DNA of 64,000 bases from NCBI GenBank assembly GCA_963556495.2, contig OY747716.1:33818318-33882317 (forward strand), given 5' to 3'. The notes beneath the pieces are model-generated. The model had not been told where the DNA came from. It ran no database searches and was given only the letters and a program-made list of their open reading frames with translations. Source of the DNA: Valencia hispanica. Its lineage: Eukaryota; Chordata; Actinopteri; Cyprinodontiformes; Valenciidae. A program made the translations under genes and the position numbers. Below are positions 36,401-47,375 of the stretch, one piece after another. Each line of letters begins with the position of its first letter. The first letter of the stretch is position 1.

Positions 36401-39400
36401 ACCTTTTGCATTAGTTTAATGTACTATTTGCTTGTGAATATTTGATACTCAGATCCACAACAGTGCTAGAGGCAGTGATCTGAAGCTGAGAGTGTCTCTG
36501 GAAAACATCCTGAAAGCAGAGCAGGTTGGCCGCTGGTGGATCGTTGGCTCGTCATGGAGCAGCGCGCCCATGATCAGCAAACATGATGACACAACCTCCA
36601 AGCAGGGTACTTCCAAAGGACAGGTAGAGTAACAGAGACATCTGATATAACGTGGATGACAGGAATCATTTGACCAAAGTGTATTCTAATGCTTTCAAAG
36701 ATGGAGCGCTGGGCAGTTTCTGACACTCTGCTTATATTCTCTGTGTCTTGTCCCAGACTTCTTGTAGCCTGTTGCCTTTTAAAGATTCACTTAGCACCAC
36801 CACGCCAATCTGCTAGTCTTTTACAAATTGTTCATCCTGTGCCTTGAACCATGTATATCCATTGGACTTTTTACCATTATTGTTTGTTCAACTACCAACT
36901 TCAGTGTATTTTATTGGGATTTTTTCCCTGATAGATCAACTCTAAGCTTCCCTGTGGTTGGTGAATAGAGAAACCCCACAGCATGATGCTGTCTTCGCCT
37001 TACCTAACAATAGGGATGGCGTGTTCTTTCCACCACACGTGGAGCTTTGCACGTAGGCCAAAAAAACTTGAATTATGGTTGCTACTGACTAGAGCATCTT
37101 CTTCTCTGCAGGGCTTGTGGCTAATTGTACCATTTATTGTTTTGTTTTCAAATGTAACTCGGCTTTAAACATTTCCCTAACTTTATCCCTGACTTGTATG
37201 TTCTGTTCATTGACCTTCATGGTGCTTTTTACAAACTTCTGTGACCTTTACAGAACAGCTGTTTATCCATTGAGATTACATTAAGCACAGGTGGACTCAA
37301 TTTACAAAGTACAATGAGTACTTTGTAAATAAATGTATTTATTAAAATATTTCAGAGGTGCATCCTCTTCCTTTCTCTTTATACAGTTACGGACTACTTT
37401 GTGTCGGTTTGTCACATAAAATCCTGATTAAGATTCATTTAGCATTTTGATTGCTTTGTGAAGTGATGTGGATAGGTTCAAGATATGTGAATACTTTTGC
37501 ATGGTAAGGTCCTCCACGAGTGTATGTAACTGATTTAGAGTCCGGAAGGTCAACCTAAGAATATGCAATGACTGTACCTTCAATTAAATATGACCAGAAA
37601 TAATCCTGCAATTAGAACAAAATTTAAATACTGTACCAGATATTTTGTTTCCTTCCCATTATATACTGGTTTTAACCTAATCTTGAGATAAGTACTATTT
37701 AGATTCAATATTTGTTCTCTATTACATGCTATAGGACCAGTACGTCCTGAATATTATCAAAACGATGGATGCTGTATGCTGATGTAGCTCAATTGCTTTC
37801 AATAAGATTTGATGGTACTCATAAAGCCTTTTATTTGTTTTTATTGATGATTTTAAGCAGGTAATTGTAACCAATTAAATTCAGGTAAGATATTTGTCGG
37901 TCCATATCTCTTTTGGTGTGTTTTTAATATTTTTTAAAGATATATTCATTTAAAAAAGATAATGATAACATTGAAAAAACAGAGAACAGAACAAAAGAAC
38001 AATAAAAAGTAGGTGCCGGTAAATGCACATAAATTAGCTTATTGTTAATATTATGTTAATACTAATAGAAAATTTGCTAAGTGTTAAAAGTGATAAACCC
38101 ACCCACTCTCTCCTGCAAATATAAATGAAAATTAAGAAACAGGAGGAGGTGGAGATCATATATAAAATAAATATATTCTTTACACACATGACAGATTACT
38201 CAGTAAAATTTAACATTTGCTTTTGGGAAGGTTAAACATTTTATTTCTGGTTGGGGTCAAATATCGTCGAGCTGGACATGACATTATGATCCCGTACTGA
38301 AGGTTGTTATAGTTGAAAATACAGCTCTTCTCAAACAAAGATGAAATGAGTCCCAGAAGGTCCCATCCAGAACAGAACGTCCCGTAGATATTATGCTGCT
38401 CTGGCACCTGTCACTCTGGTGATCTGACATATCTTTATCAGGAACATTATGCGGGAACAATAAGCTTGTTTTCCCTAACTTGTCATCCTGCCCTAGATAC
38501 ATTTACTAGACAGAGAATATGTAAATAAATCCTAATTACATTGGTATATTCCTCTGACAATGCAAACAGATAACCAAACCCGAAAACACAATGCTAAATC
38601 TTTTTTTTACTGTGTTTTATTTCCTTCAGTTCAGCCAGAAGGTTTTAGAGCTGGCGAGGAAACAGAGGATGAACACCGAGGTCAGGAGAAACATCTTCTG
38701 TGTCCTTATGACAAGCGAGGACTACCTGGATGCTTTCGAGAAATTGTTGAGGTTCGTTTCAGCTTACATAGTTGTCCTTTCTTGAGGTTAATTTCTCACC
38801 CCAAAAATATTATTTGCTATTTTTCGTGTAGTTTGGTACACTTTGAGCTAGATTTTTCTTTTGTGAAGCTCTTTGTTTTTTTTCTTGGTGAAGGATGGGT
38901 CTGAAGGACAAGCAGGAGAGAGAAATTGTCCACGTTCTGATGGACTGCTGCCTGCAGGAGAAATCCTTCAACGCATTTTACGCTGTTCTCGGGGAGAAAT
39001 TCTGCTCCCAAGATCGACGCTTCCAGGTACAGATTAAAGAAAACATGTAATATATCATGTGTTAAATGAAAAGTTTCTCACTACAATATAGTTTGAAACA
39101 CACTTTTTAAAGTTAAAACTTTAATCAGTGTCAGATGAGGTAATTTACACAATGGAAAAGGTTAGGGGTTAAATATTAATCGCCTGTAATTACCTTATGT
39201 ACTTTATATAAAATTAGAGATGCTTGTTTACTCACATTAAAAGTAAGTTTTTTTTGTAAAATAATAATTTTAGTATATTGTTTAAATGTATTTATTTCTA
39301 AATAAAATGGTTTATTTAATGTAACCATCGTGCTGGTAGATTTGAATGTATGAAAAGTGCTATATAAACAATCACTTGCACACTTAAATGACCACCCGGT

Positions 39401-42400
39401 CTGTGTTTATATCCAATCTGATAGTGACCTCCAGTTCACCTTTGCAGTGTGGGAGACCCAAACACCTCGCGCTCCTGGTTTGAGTGCAAACAATGAGGCT
39501 GTGAGACCACACTTCCTACATTAATGCCATGTTAGCCAGTAGCTCATATCAGAGACCCGGGGCCATTGTCCTCATCAAAGAGCTTTAAATGGAGCTGCTG
39601 GGACTGTTTGCTCTTCACGTGTAAACTGAATGGAGATGTAGTCACTTATTGTATCTGAGAGTTAACCTTTTCCCTCAGATGACAAGAGATTAACATTTTG
39701 TAAGACATTTAATTAGAAGAGAAATTAACATTAGAGGAAACATGATTGCAGTTTTTGTGGAGCGGGGATTATGTTTTCTTGCATTTTCTAAGATTTTTGT
39801 CTTTGTTTGTATCCATTAGTGCCACCATTTCATGTCCTCATGTTTCCATCCTGTCTAGACCTAATTTGACTTTGTAACGCTAAGCAAACTACTTTCTGCT
39901 CATGTACTTTACCATTTACCACTTTAATCTTGTTGGTAAAATATTTTATGAAATTGAAGGGTAAATAAAACAAATTAAAAAAACTCTAGAAAAAAAATCC
40001 ATAATAATATTAAACTATACATGAGATTTTAAAGTCTTTAAATTCTACCCTATTTCAGTTTCTTGTTGATCTGCTCACTGTTCGGATCAGTTATTTCTTG
40101 TGAAGTTTCAGAAATTACAACCTTCTGATCAAACCCAGAAATCTCCTAACAACTGGTTAATAATGTTTACTGGAGTCTCCAAAGGGTGCATGCAGTAAAG
40201 CATAAGCAGATTATATAAAATTACTTTAATTATCAGGTATGAAATGTCCCCCAGTTTGGTAAGAATTGATCCATGGCCGGTAGGAACCATCACATGGCAT
40301 ATGGTTCCTTTTCATAACCAGAAAAGTTGGTTCGAAAGACCAAACCACGAGGGTTTGTAACAGTGAAGGGTTAAAATTACCAGAACTCTCTCCGAATGTT
40401 TTATCACTTTGCTTTGCATTTTCTGGCACCTTAGAGCCTCCCTACTTTGCAGTGTACACCTACAAAGCATGGTGGAAAAAGGAACTGTGACAAAACCAAC
40501 TAGAAAAGCACTCTGAGAGCGCAGACCACCGTCAAGGCAGCTCAGTCCCCCCGCTAGACGATGATGCGGATCACCCCCAAAATATAATCACTTGCTTCTG
40601 GTCCCATTGCGAACTTTTCCTGAGAATTTAATCAAAACCTGTCTATAACTATTTGTTATGTTGCCAACATAAAGGGATGTAAGAAAATAGCGATACACCA
40701 ATATATTGCAATATCTTTTGTTGTTCCAGTGGATCAACTTGATCTAGTAATAAAACTGGATGTGTTAAAGCCTGAAACAAGTTGGAGTGTACAGTTAAAT
40801 TCAGTTTTAAAAATCACAATATATATATGGTCTTACTCATAGTAACGCAATACATCGTATCATTTCCCCTGTATCGTGATACATATTGTATTGCCAGATT
40901 TTTACCAATACACATCGCTACTAACAAGCAAACCCTGGCAAAAACATAACCTCCTTGGCGGAGGTAATTAACACTAAAGCAGCTGGCTAGCCTCAGATGC
41001 CGTTATCTGAGCAAAGTAATTTGAGAGTTGAGTGAAGCGAAAAGGCGTTTTATTAAAAGGTGCAGAAGAAATAGGAAGAGTTGCTGTCCTTTTTCTTTGT
41101 CTCACTTAATATTCTTATCTAAGAATCTGAATTTTGGGTTCTCGTTAACTTTAATCATGATCATAATTAACAGAAACATTTAATTTACATCACTCTGTGA
41201 GAATAACATCTAAAGAAGTTGATTTACTAAAAAAATATTATTTCTCTGATATTTTACCTCATTGAGATGCACATTATGTGAACAACTGCTCCTTATGTCA
41301 TCATGTCTTGTGGAGCCCTCATGTCTGCAGGACGGCCAAAGCAGTTGCATAGCATGCTTATACTTCGAGCTGCTGCTGTGCCCTCGTGGTTTTACTAGCA
41401 AACCACATTTGTCTGTAAAAAGTCAGGGCAGTAATGACTGAAAAAGCATCTAGTAAGTTGATTATGGTGACTTTAAAAGGTTAAGAAAGTCCGGCTCTTA
41501 AGAAGCAAATTATAAAGTACTAAAGAAATTACTCAAAACTTTTGCTCAGAATTTTGTGCCTCCTGCAGTCTGCAACCCCACTTTGCTGATTGTGGATTGC
41601 CCTTGTACAAAACAAGAGTGTTATGTGCAATTATGTGTGCATGCATGCATATGTACGGAAACCCTCACCTATGTTAGTCACTTGTCATATTGTCGTCTTC
41701 TAAATGATGAAATGTAAACAAATGTATTTCATACATACCAAAGAACAGTTTCTGCTTTCCCTAGATGACGTTCCAGTTCTGCTTATGGGACAAATTCAAA
41801 GAGCTGTCCAACCTTCCCAGTGGTGCATTTACCAATCTGATCCAGCTGGTGACTCACTTCCTTCAGAAGAAATGCCTCTCACTCTCCATCCTCAAGGTGA
41901 GTAATTCATTTTGTGCCGCCATGTTCTGTCATAAATGGAGTAAAACGGGCCTTTTTGTAATCTTATTTCTCTTTCTCTGTGTAGGTGATAGAGTTTGGGG
42001 AGTTAGATAAGCCCAAGGTGCGCTTCTTACGTCAGGTGCTGACGAAACTGCTAAAAGAAAGTGAGCCGGAGGAGATAGCCATCATATTTGGAAGGTGAGC
42101 TTTTCCCTCTAGATTTATATCAGATTAACAGCAAACATGTATGTTGTTACAGGTTAAACATGCAGAATTACTACAGGTCCTTCTAAAAAAATTAGCATAT
42201 TGTGATAAAGTTCATTCTTTTCCATAATGTAATGATAAAAATTAAACTTTCATATATTTTAGATTCATTGCACACCAACTGAAATATTTCAGGTCTTTTA
42301 TTGTTTTAAAACTGATGATTTTGGCATACAGCTCATGAAAACCCAAAATTCCTATCTCAAAAATTAGCATATTGCATCCGACCAATAAAAGAAAAGTGTT

Positions 42401-44414
42401 TTTAATACAAAAAAAGTCAACCTTCAAATAATTATGTTCAGTTATGCACTCAATACTTGGTTGGGAATCCTTTTGCAGAAATGACTGCTTCAATGCGGCG
42501 TGGCATGGAGGCAATCAGCCTGTGGCACTGCTGAGGTGTTATGGAGGCCCAGGATGCTTCGATAGCGGCCTGAAGCGCATCCAGAGTGTTGGGTCTTGCG
42601 TCTCTCAACTTCCTCTTCACAATATCCCACAGACTCTCTATGGGGTTCAGGTCAGGAGAGTTGGCAGGCCAATTGAGCACAGTAATACCATGGTCAGTAA
42701 ACCATTTACCAGTGGTTTTGGCACTGTGAGCAGGTGCCAGGTCGTGCTGAAAAATGAAATCTTCATCTCCATAAAGCTTTTCAGCAGATGGAAGCATGAA
42801 GTGCTCCAAAATCTCCTGATAGCTAGCTGCATCGACCCTGCCCTTGATAAAACACAGTGGGCCAACACCAGCAGCTGACATGGCACCCCAGACCATCACT
42901 GACTGTGGGTACTTGACACTGGACTTCAGGCATTTTGGCATTTCCTTCTCCCCAGTCTTCCTCCAGACTCTGGCACCTTGATTTCCGAATGACATGAAAA
43001 ATTAGCTTTCATCCGAAAAAAGTACTTTGGACCACTGAGCAACAGTCCAGTGCTGCTTCTCTGTAGCCCAGGTCAGGCGCTTCTGCCGCTGTTTCTGGTT
43101 CAAAAGTGGCTTGACCTGGGGAATGCGGCACCTGTAGCCCATTTCCTGCACACGCCTGTGCACGGTGGCTCTGGATGTTTCTACTCCAGACTCAGTCCAC
43201 TGCTTCCGCAGGTCCCCCAAGATCTGGAATCGGTCCTTCTCCACAATCTTCCTCAGGGTCCGGTCACCTCTTCTCGTTGTGCAGCGTTTTCTGCCACACT
43301 TTTTCCTTCCCACAGACTTCCCACTGAGGTGCCTTGATACAGCACTCTGGTAACAGCCTATTCGTTCAGAAATTTCTTTCTGTGTCTTACCCTCTTGCTT
43401 GAGGGTGTCAATGATGGCCTTCTGGGCAGCAGTCAGGTCGGCAGTCTTACCCATGATTGCGGTTTTGAGTAATGAACCAGGATGGGAGTTTTTAAAAGCC
43501 TCAGGAATCTTTTGCAGGTGTTTAGAGTTAATTAGTTGATTCAGATGATTAGGTTAATAGCTCGTTTAGAGAACCTTTTCATGATATGCTAATTTTTTGA
43601 GATTGGAATTTTGGGTTTTCATGAGCTGTATGCCAAAATCCTCAGTTTTAAAACAATAAAAGACCTGAAATATTTCAGTTGGCGTGCAATGAATCTAAAA
43701 TATATGAAAGTTTAATTTTTATCATTACATTATGGGAAAGAATGAACTTTATCACAATATGCTAATTTTTTGAGAAGGACCTGTAGGTTTATCAAGGTTG
43801 TTGCTGTTGATCATGAATAAAATTCACAAAGAATACTTGGATTTTATTAAGATTTAATGTGATAGATCAACACATTACTAACTACAGTACTACCTGTTTG
43901 AGGTTCCTGTTGACTTTAGGCTGGGGAGGAGGTTCAACTTCCAACAGGACAACAAATGTAAACATGCTGCCAGCTGTAGTGGTTTAGATCAAAGGATATT
44001 TGTTTGTTAGACTGACCTAGTCAAAGTCCAGACCTAAAACCAATTGAGAATCTGTAGCGAAACTTTAAAAAAATGTGCAAAGCCAGTAGATACGTACCCC
44101 CAAGACCTGCAGCATGCCACGCTTATTTTATTTTTATTTTACTATTTTAGTACGTACTAAAATTATAGTTTTTTTTACACTTTCACACTTTTGGGAAACA
44201 TGATAACAAATATCACTCATTTCTCCATTTCACCAGGATTTCAGGAATCCCTAAGCTTGGAATGCTGCGAGAGGGCTTGAAGCTTTTCATCAGTCACTTC
44301 CTCCTGAAGAACTCCCAGTCTCAGGGATCGGCCGAGCAAGTCTCATTGCTACGGGAGCGTGCTCAGGTCGCCACCAAAGCTATGGAAACCAAAGACGCTA
44401 AGCTCAAATTGTAA
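32623..44414 (+). CDS. nom1: Nucleolar MIF4G domain-containing protein 1 (NOM1), complete
   Basis: NOM1 (relative of yeast Sgd1) is a nucleolar protein needed for 18S rRNA maturation; it contacts eIF4A-type helicase and targets protein phosphatase 1 to the nucleolus. Eleven coding exons: 32623-33498, 33585-33697, 34326-34521, 35573-35896, 36045-36155, 36453-36623, 38630-38751, 38894-39026, 41765-41896, 41985-42094, 44237-44414. They total 2,466 bases, an 821-residue protein (human about 860). Residues 1-290 are Lys/Arg-rich and then highly acidic, with an RVxF-like KSVSF at 76-80. The MIF4G fold spans about 330-535 and the MA3 fold about 600-720 (KQRMNTEVRRNIFCVL, SEDYLDAFEKLL). The C-terminus includes REGLKLFISHFLLKN. 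The ATG at 32,623 is preferred because the in-frame upstream extension has no ATG. All junctions are GT-AG. Confidence 0.96.
33585..33697 (+). CDS. nom1: nom1 exon 2
   Basis: Acceptor TTTTAAAG, donor GTAAC. Encodes GTSGTGKYVPPQLR, the conserved NOM1 motif before the MIF4G domain, and KLKRKVKGLLN. Confidence 0.95.
33710..34060 (-). mobile_element. Tc1/mariner-type remnant, nom1 intron 2
   Basis: Antisense Tc1 text: CAGCATGATGCTACCGCCAC, then TCGTCTGACCAAATAAACC. No frame. Confidence 0.6.
34326..34521 (+). CDS. nom1: nom1 exon 3
   Basis: Acceptor TTTTCAG, donor GTGAGA. Encodes LSEPNMAFICGQLEELYMSC onward to VLLVSVLHHAVGLE, the first helices of MIF4G. Confidence 0.95.
34773..35474 (+). repeat. 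(CTTC)n tract with degenerate minisatellite
   Basis: Pure CTTC repeat at 34,774-34,855, then 600 bp of diverged pyrimidine-rich units. Near 35,254-35,328 it resolves into three consecutive 25-bp units beginning CGCATTACTTC. It lies in nom1 intron 3, ending about 100 bp before the exon 4 acceptor. Confidence 0.9.
35573..35896 (+). CDS. nom1: nom1 exon 4
   Basis: 108 codons, acceptor CGTTCCAG, donor GTAGGC. Middle of MIF4G, with KECDNLIAIVAHLYNFQVVH and KDIELVLFVLKNVGFALRKD. Confidence 0.96.
36045..36155 (+). CDS. nom1: nom1 exon 5
   Basis: 37 codons, acceptor TCTCTAG, donor GTGGGT. Encodes VRFMLETMLALKNNDMRKIP and GYDPEPVERLRKLQRT, strongly conserved. Confidence 0.95.
36453..36623 (+). CDS. 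nom1: nom1 exon 6
   Basis: 57 codons, acceptor ATACTCAG, donor GTAGAG. Includes GRWWIVGSSWSSAPM, a NOM1-specific linker motif. Confidence 0.94.
36830..37510 (-). mobile_element. Tc1/mariner-type remnant, nom1 intron 6
   Basis: Antisense copy with TTTTATTGGGATTTTTTCCC, CCCACAGCATGATGCTGTCT, TAACTTTATCCCTGACTTGT and terminal GTGAATACTTTTGCATGGTA. Inactive. Confidence 0.7.
37511..38629. other. nom1 intron 6, distal part
   Basis: AT-rich sequence. A GC-richer patch at 38,215-38,500 is open on the minus strand but shows no family motif, so it is left unassigned. Confidence 0.5.
38630..38751 (+). CDS. nom1: nom1 exon 7
   Basis: Acceptor TCCTTCAG, donor GTTCGT (weak, off-consensus). Opens the MA3 domain: VLELARKQRMNTEVRRNIF and TSEDYLDAFEKLL. 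Confidence 0.93.
38894..39026 (+). CDS. nom1: nom1 exon 8
   Basis: Acceptor GGTGAAG, donor GTACAG. Encodes MGLKDKQEREIVHVLMDCCL and FYAVLGEKFCSQDRRFQ. Confidence 0.94.
39380..39760. promoter_or_regulatory. Candidate conserved enhancer block, nom1 intron 8
   Basis: Non-repetitive and GC-balanced, in an otherwise AT-rich 2.7-kb intron. Holds a TCF/LEF-type CATCAAAG (39,573-39,580) directly beside a SOX-type CCATTGTC, the E-box CACGTG (39,616-39,621), and AATTAG/TTAATG homeodomain cores. nom1 is a plausible bystander host for mnx1 or shh regulation. Inference. Confidence 0.4.
39761..41764. other. nom1 intron 8, distal part
   Basis: Mostly AT-rich unassigned sequence, with one identified dispersed repeat (40,681-40,920). 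Confidence 0.55.
40681..40920 (-). mobile_element. Dispersed repeat, copy A
   Basis: In complement it reads GATGTGTATTGGTAAAAATC, ATCACGATACAGGGG, then TTTAACACATCCAGTTTTAT. The same phrases, in the opposite orientation, occur at 53,834-54,240. No coding capacity. Confidence 0.7.
41765..41896 (+). CDS. nom1: nom1 exon 9
   Basis: 44 codons, acceptor TCCCTAG, donor GTGAGT. Encodes MTFQFCLWDKFKELSNLPSG and LSLSILK. Confidence 0.95.
41985..42094 (+). CDS. nom1: nom1 exon 10
   Basis: Acceptor GTGTAG, donor GTGAGC. Encodes VIEFGELDKPKVRFLRQVLT. The next intron carries the Tc1-type transposon. Confidence 0.95.
42174..43783 (-). mobile_element. Nearly intact Tc1/mariner transposon in nom1 intron 10
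   Basis: A 1,610-bp element flanked by TA (42,172-42,173 and 43,784-43,785). Terminal inverted repeats of about 200 bp start CAGGTCCTTCT at both ends. Each repeat carries two copies of the AATTAGCATATTG-type motif (42,190-42,202 and 42,362-42,374; complements at 43,584-43,603 and 43,755-43,774), the IR/DR layout known from Tc1-like elements such as Sleeping Beauty. It encodes one transposase on the minus strand, opposite to nom1. The two arms differ by only a few bases, so the insertion looks recent. Confidence 0.9.
42450..43454 (-). pseudogene. Tc1-family DD34E transposase with one in-frame stop
   Basis: Reads from ATG (43,452-43,454) in one frame for 334 codons, the usual length of Tc1 transposases, interrupted only by TAA at 43,002-43,004 (codon 151). 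N-terminal paired-like helix-turn-helix region: LTAAQKAIIDTLKQEGKTQK and ISERIGCYQSAVSRHL. A GRKR motif follows. Catalytic residues are visible as FSDES (first Asp), QHDLAPAHSAK (second Asp) and NPIESLWD (Glu), with exactly 34 residues between the second Asp and the Glu. The stop lies three codons after the first catalytic Asp, so this copy cannot make a whole enzyme without readthrough. Confidence 0.9.
43830..44130 (+). mobile_element. Tc1/mariner-type remnant, nom1 intron 10
   Basis: Sense-strand eroded transposase 3' part: TCCAACAGGACAACAAATGT (the QQDN segment around the second Asp) and GTCCAGACCTAAAACCAATT (PDLNPIE region), then CAAGACCTGCAGC. A different subfamily from the adjacent intact element. 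Confidence 0.65.
44237..44414 (+). CDS. nom1: nom1 exon 11 (terminal)
   Basis: Acceptor TTCACCAG. Encodes ISGIPKLGMLREGLKLFISH, then FLLKN, and ends KDAKLKL with TAA at 44,412-44,414. Confidence 0.95.
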
Positions 44415-44454
44415 CAGACCCAAAGCGTGGGCTTTTAAGGGCTTGTTGGGCTGA

Positions 44455-44460
44455 AATAAA
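44455..44460 (+). other. nom1: nom1 candidate polyadenylation signal
   Basis: AATAAA 41 bases after the stop codon. Later signals are possible, so 3'UTR length is uncertain. Confidence 0.4.
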
Positions 44461-44864
44461 TCCACAAAGAAATACGTTAAAACACACAGAGTACAAATGA
44501 TAGTGGATGGTTGAAAGGCAGAACTGAGATCCACTTCTGCAGATTTGCTACAAGCAACCAAAACATTTTGTAATCTTTTGTTTGTTTAAAAAATGTGTTT
44601 TCATCTGCAACATACGTTATCAGAGTTTATCTTTGTATATTTGTTTATAAAAAAAGGAAAATCTCCACCTAACCTTTATTTGAAAATCTTCAATTTACTT
44701 CTCTTTTGTCTTCCTATTTTAGCATGACTATCCTCTTTGAGGCAGTGTGCAGTCAGAGCTTTACTTTGTCTTGTGTTTTTACATCTAAAACTTAGCTGAT
44801 CTTTAACTATATGCTTTTGAATACTATTATAGTTTGGTGTGTTTTTTAACTTGAACAGTGAGAG

Positions 44865-45175
44865 GCTTCTGCGTTGCTAGTTCGGTGTTTACAAGCCTGG
44901 ATAAATTGACCCGGGGACGCTGATTATGGCCTGACCTGTTCGCCTGCTGACACCAGTGTATTTCCCACATGGCTTGCATAGCAGAGTCATTCTGTTACAT
45001 TTGATACTTGCCCCTATAAATTAGCCCTGTCGATTCCTGTATCATTCTAAAGCCGTAGAGCGGGCAGACTGGGGGTCAGGAACTGTCCACCAGGGTCAAC
45101 CAGATCAAGTGTTTGTCATTAGTTCATAAAGTGGGCTGATGCAAGCCCAGAGCTGCTTGCATTTAAAGCCAAACA
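44865..45175. promoter_or_regulatory. Candidate conserved block between nom1 and mnx1
   Basis: GC-balanced unique sequence with a forkhead-type GTGTTTAC, GATTATGG and ATAAATTAG motifs, downstream of both genes. It could act on mnx1. Inference. Confidence 0.35.
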
Positions 45176-45209
45176 TGCAATGATTTGTACAAAGTTGACA
45201 AAAAATATT

Positions 45210-45720
45210 AAAAGCAAAAGTATTTACACTCCTTGAACATTTTCAGATTTTGTCATATTACAGCTACACCTATTAAAACATTTATTATGAATTTGCAACA
45301 TTTTAAATGGAAAGGAAAATTTATGCTTTTGGAAATTCTTCACAAATACAGTTCTAAAAAGTGAACCATGCTTATTTATGTGTCAGATCCAATTTGCTCT
45401 GATACCCCTAAATTAAATAAACATGCAACAAATGACCTCAGATGTCAAAAAATTAGCGAATATTCTGTATTGCATAGAACTATCACCATAAATCATCCTG
45501 AACATACTTTTCCTACTGTGAAACAAAAGCGGATGGATGGACGGATAGACAGACAGACAGACAGACAGACAGATATGTAGATAGATGTTTTTACCCTTCC
45601 ACTTCACAATCAACCCCAAATTTGTGTTAATATCACATAGCGTTCTCATGAAACATGTTAAAGTTTGTTGTGACAACGTTCAAGGGGTTTCAATACTTTT
45701 GAAAGGTTGTGCCTGTGTCA
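45210..45720. mobile_element. Tc1-type end remnants around an (AGAC)n tract
   Basis: The left part reads AAAAGTATTTACACTCCTTG and CAGATTTTGTCATATTACAG, the right part TTACCCTTCCACTTCACAAT and TCAATACTTTTGAAAGGTT, the two ends of a Tc1-family copy whose middle is lost. An (AGAC)n run lies at about 45,548-45,573. Confidence 0.6.
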
Positions 45721-46860
45721 GTTTTAGATGCAATTGCTTTTTAAGTGCAATGTATCGGAGCACAGGGACACAACAGAGAAGAAAGGGGAGAGAAATTGTT
45801 GTTCAAAATAGATCTGTAAACTCACTAAAGCTTGATTTTTACTCGCTGACCCACGGCTGAACCTTAGGTTAGCCTGCTAAAGCAAACAGCTAAAGAGAGC
45901 TAACGGATTACTCAGTAAACCTGGTATAAATGGTGCAAAAATCTCTCAGGTGTTGATGTGGATTTACAGTTGTCGCTGTAGGAACACTGTTGGGACAATT
46001 CTTTTGGTGTGCCACATTGCACCATATTAGGGGGTCCCCTCTAAAATGTTAAAAGAAGACAAGTTAAAAATGATCTCTTTCATACAATAACATGACAAAT
46101 AAAAGTGTCGGTAAAATAAGCCTATACCAAAACTAGACTTTTGTAAGATCTGTCAAACTTGCTTTGGGGTAGTTTCTTTGCTGTTTAGTTGTAAATCATA
46201 TAATCAAGCTAAGATCCACACTTCTAGAAACAAACTATCTTACGGTGATTTCACTAGTTTGAATTCCCCATTTAAATGTGTTTTACTTGTCTCCTGAATC
46301 CAAAAACTGTCAGTGTTAGCTTCCGCTTTTCACTCCAAGGTATAGTCTCCATCATTGCTTGGCTGTCACAAGAGTCTAACTGGAGTGCTAACCCCTTGCA
46401 ACTGAAATGGCATAGTCTGTTAAAAGTAGCTCCTCTGCCACAGCTGTTGCTGATTGGCTGATCAGAGATTATTGTGTATCTTGTGATGTCATCCACCCAA
46501 ATGCACACAAGCAAAATTAGCTCTCTCTCTCTCTTCGGTGCATTTAAAGAAAAAAAATGCATTTCATGAAACTTTGGTAGAGAAATTCATGTGTTTCTAA
46601 TGCCAATGTAAATTTGTTGGCAACAAATATCACACCATTTGCTAAATCTATAAATTGGATGAACAGATGTTTGTGTTTTTTTACATTCTTTTTTTTTTTT
46701 TAAATCTAACCTCAGATTTGTAAAGAAAATTACTAAACTTTTTAAACAGATCTTACAGTATTTCTAGCTAATGATATTACCTACCTGAAAACCGCTCCAG
46801 TCTAAGTAACTCCTTTCTGCATTCATGTTTTTCCTGCCTTTTTAAAGGGTGTATTAATAC
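45721..46860. other. nom1/mnx1 spacer, middle
   Basis: No gene seen; unique AT-rich sequence with short repeats (CT-rich at about 46,522-46,533, T-run at about 46,690-46,702). Confidence 0.5.
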
Positions 46861-46869
46861 AAGCCTATT

Positions 46870-47050
46870 GTCGACGTGGTGTGAAATGTTTCCGCTGTCT
46901 GGCTGCCCGCTCGCTGTTTGCTCTCACTGCCCGTTTGCGCAGATCCGACAGCGCTATTAACAGTGATTCCCATGACCCGAGCTGTCAGAGCAAAGAGAGG
47001 AAACACAAGGCTCAAACACCCCCTGTAAATCATGAATGAGCCACTGTTTC
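46870..47050. promoter_or_regulatory. Candidate conserved block 3' of mnx1
   Basis: A GC-rich island in AT-rich surroundings, with AAATCATGAATGAG and AGCGCTATTAACAGTGATT. It lies 460 bp beyond the mnx1 stop. Inference from composition. Confidence 0.35.
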
Positions 47051-47375
47051 TGTAAAAAAAAAAAAATGCAACAAAACATTAACTGATTTTAATTTTAAAT
47101 AACAAAAAACGTATTTTATATTATTTGCAGGAAGGTAAAGGCTAAACAAGTATTACAGCATGCATTTTCTATGATTGTATAAATACATTATAGAAAAATA
47201 ATTTTATTGCTGTAAATAATTTGCTTTGTGGCATCTAAGCATGTTTTTTTTTTTTTTTTTTACATGACAAACCAAACATAACCACAGAATCTTGCCATTT
47301 CTGATACGCGTGAGGCTTCATGCAGTGCCTGTGGATGCGCAATGACCAAAGTCTAAACAAAAGCAGGTTTTCTGA

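Noticed and set aside
38215..38502. Possible coding remnant on the minus strand of nom1 intron 6
   Set aside because: Open for 72 codons, but no motif of reverse transcriptase, integrase or transposase could be recognised.
42444..42878. 144-codon plus-strand frame in nom1 intron 10
   Set aside because: Antisense shadow of the Tc1 transposase.
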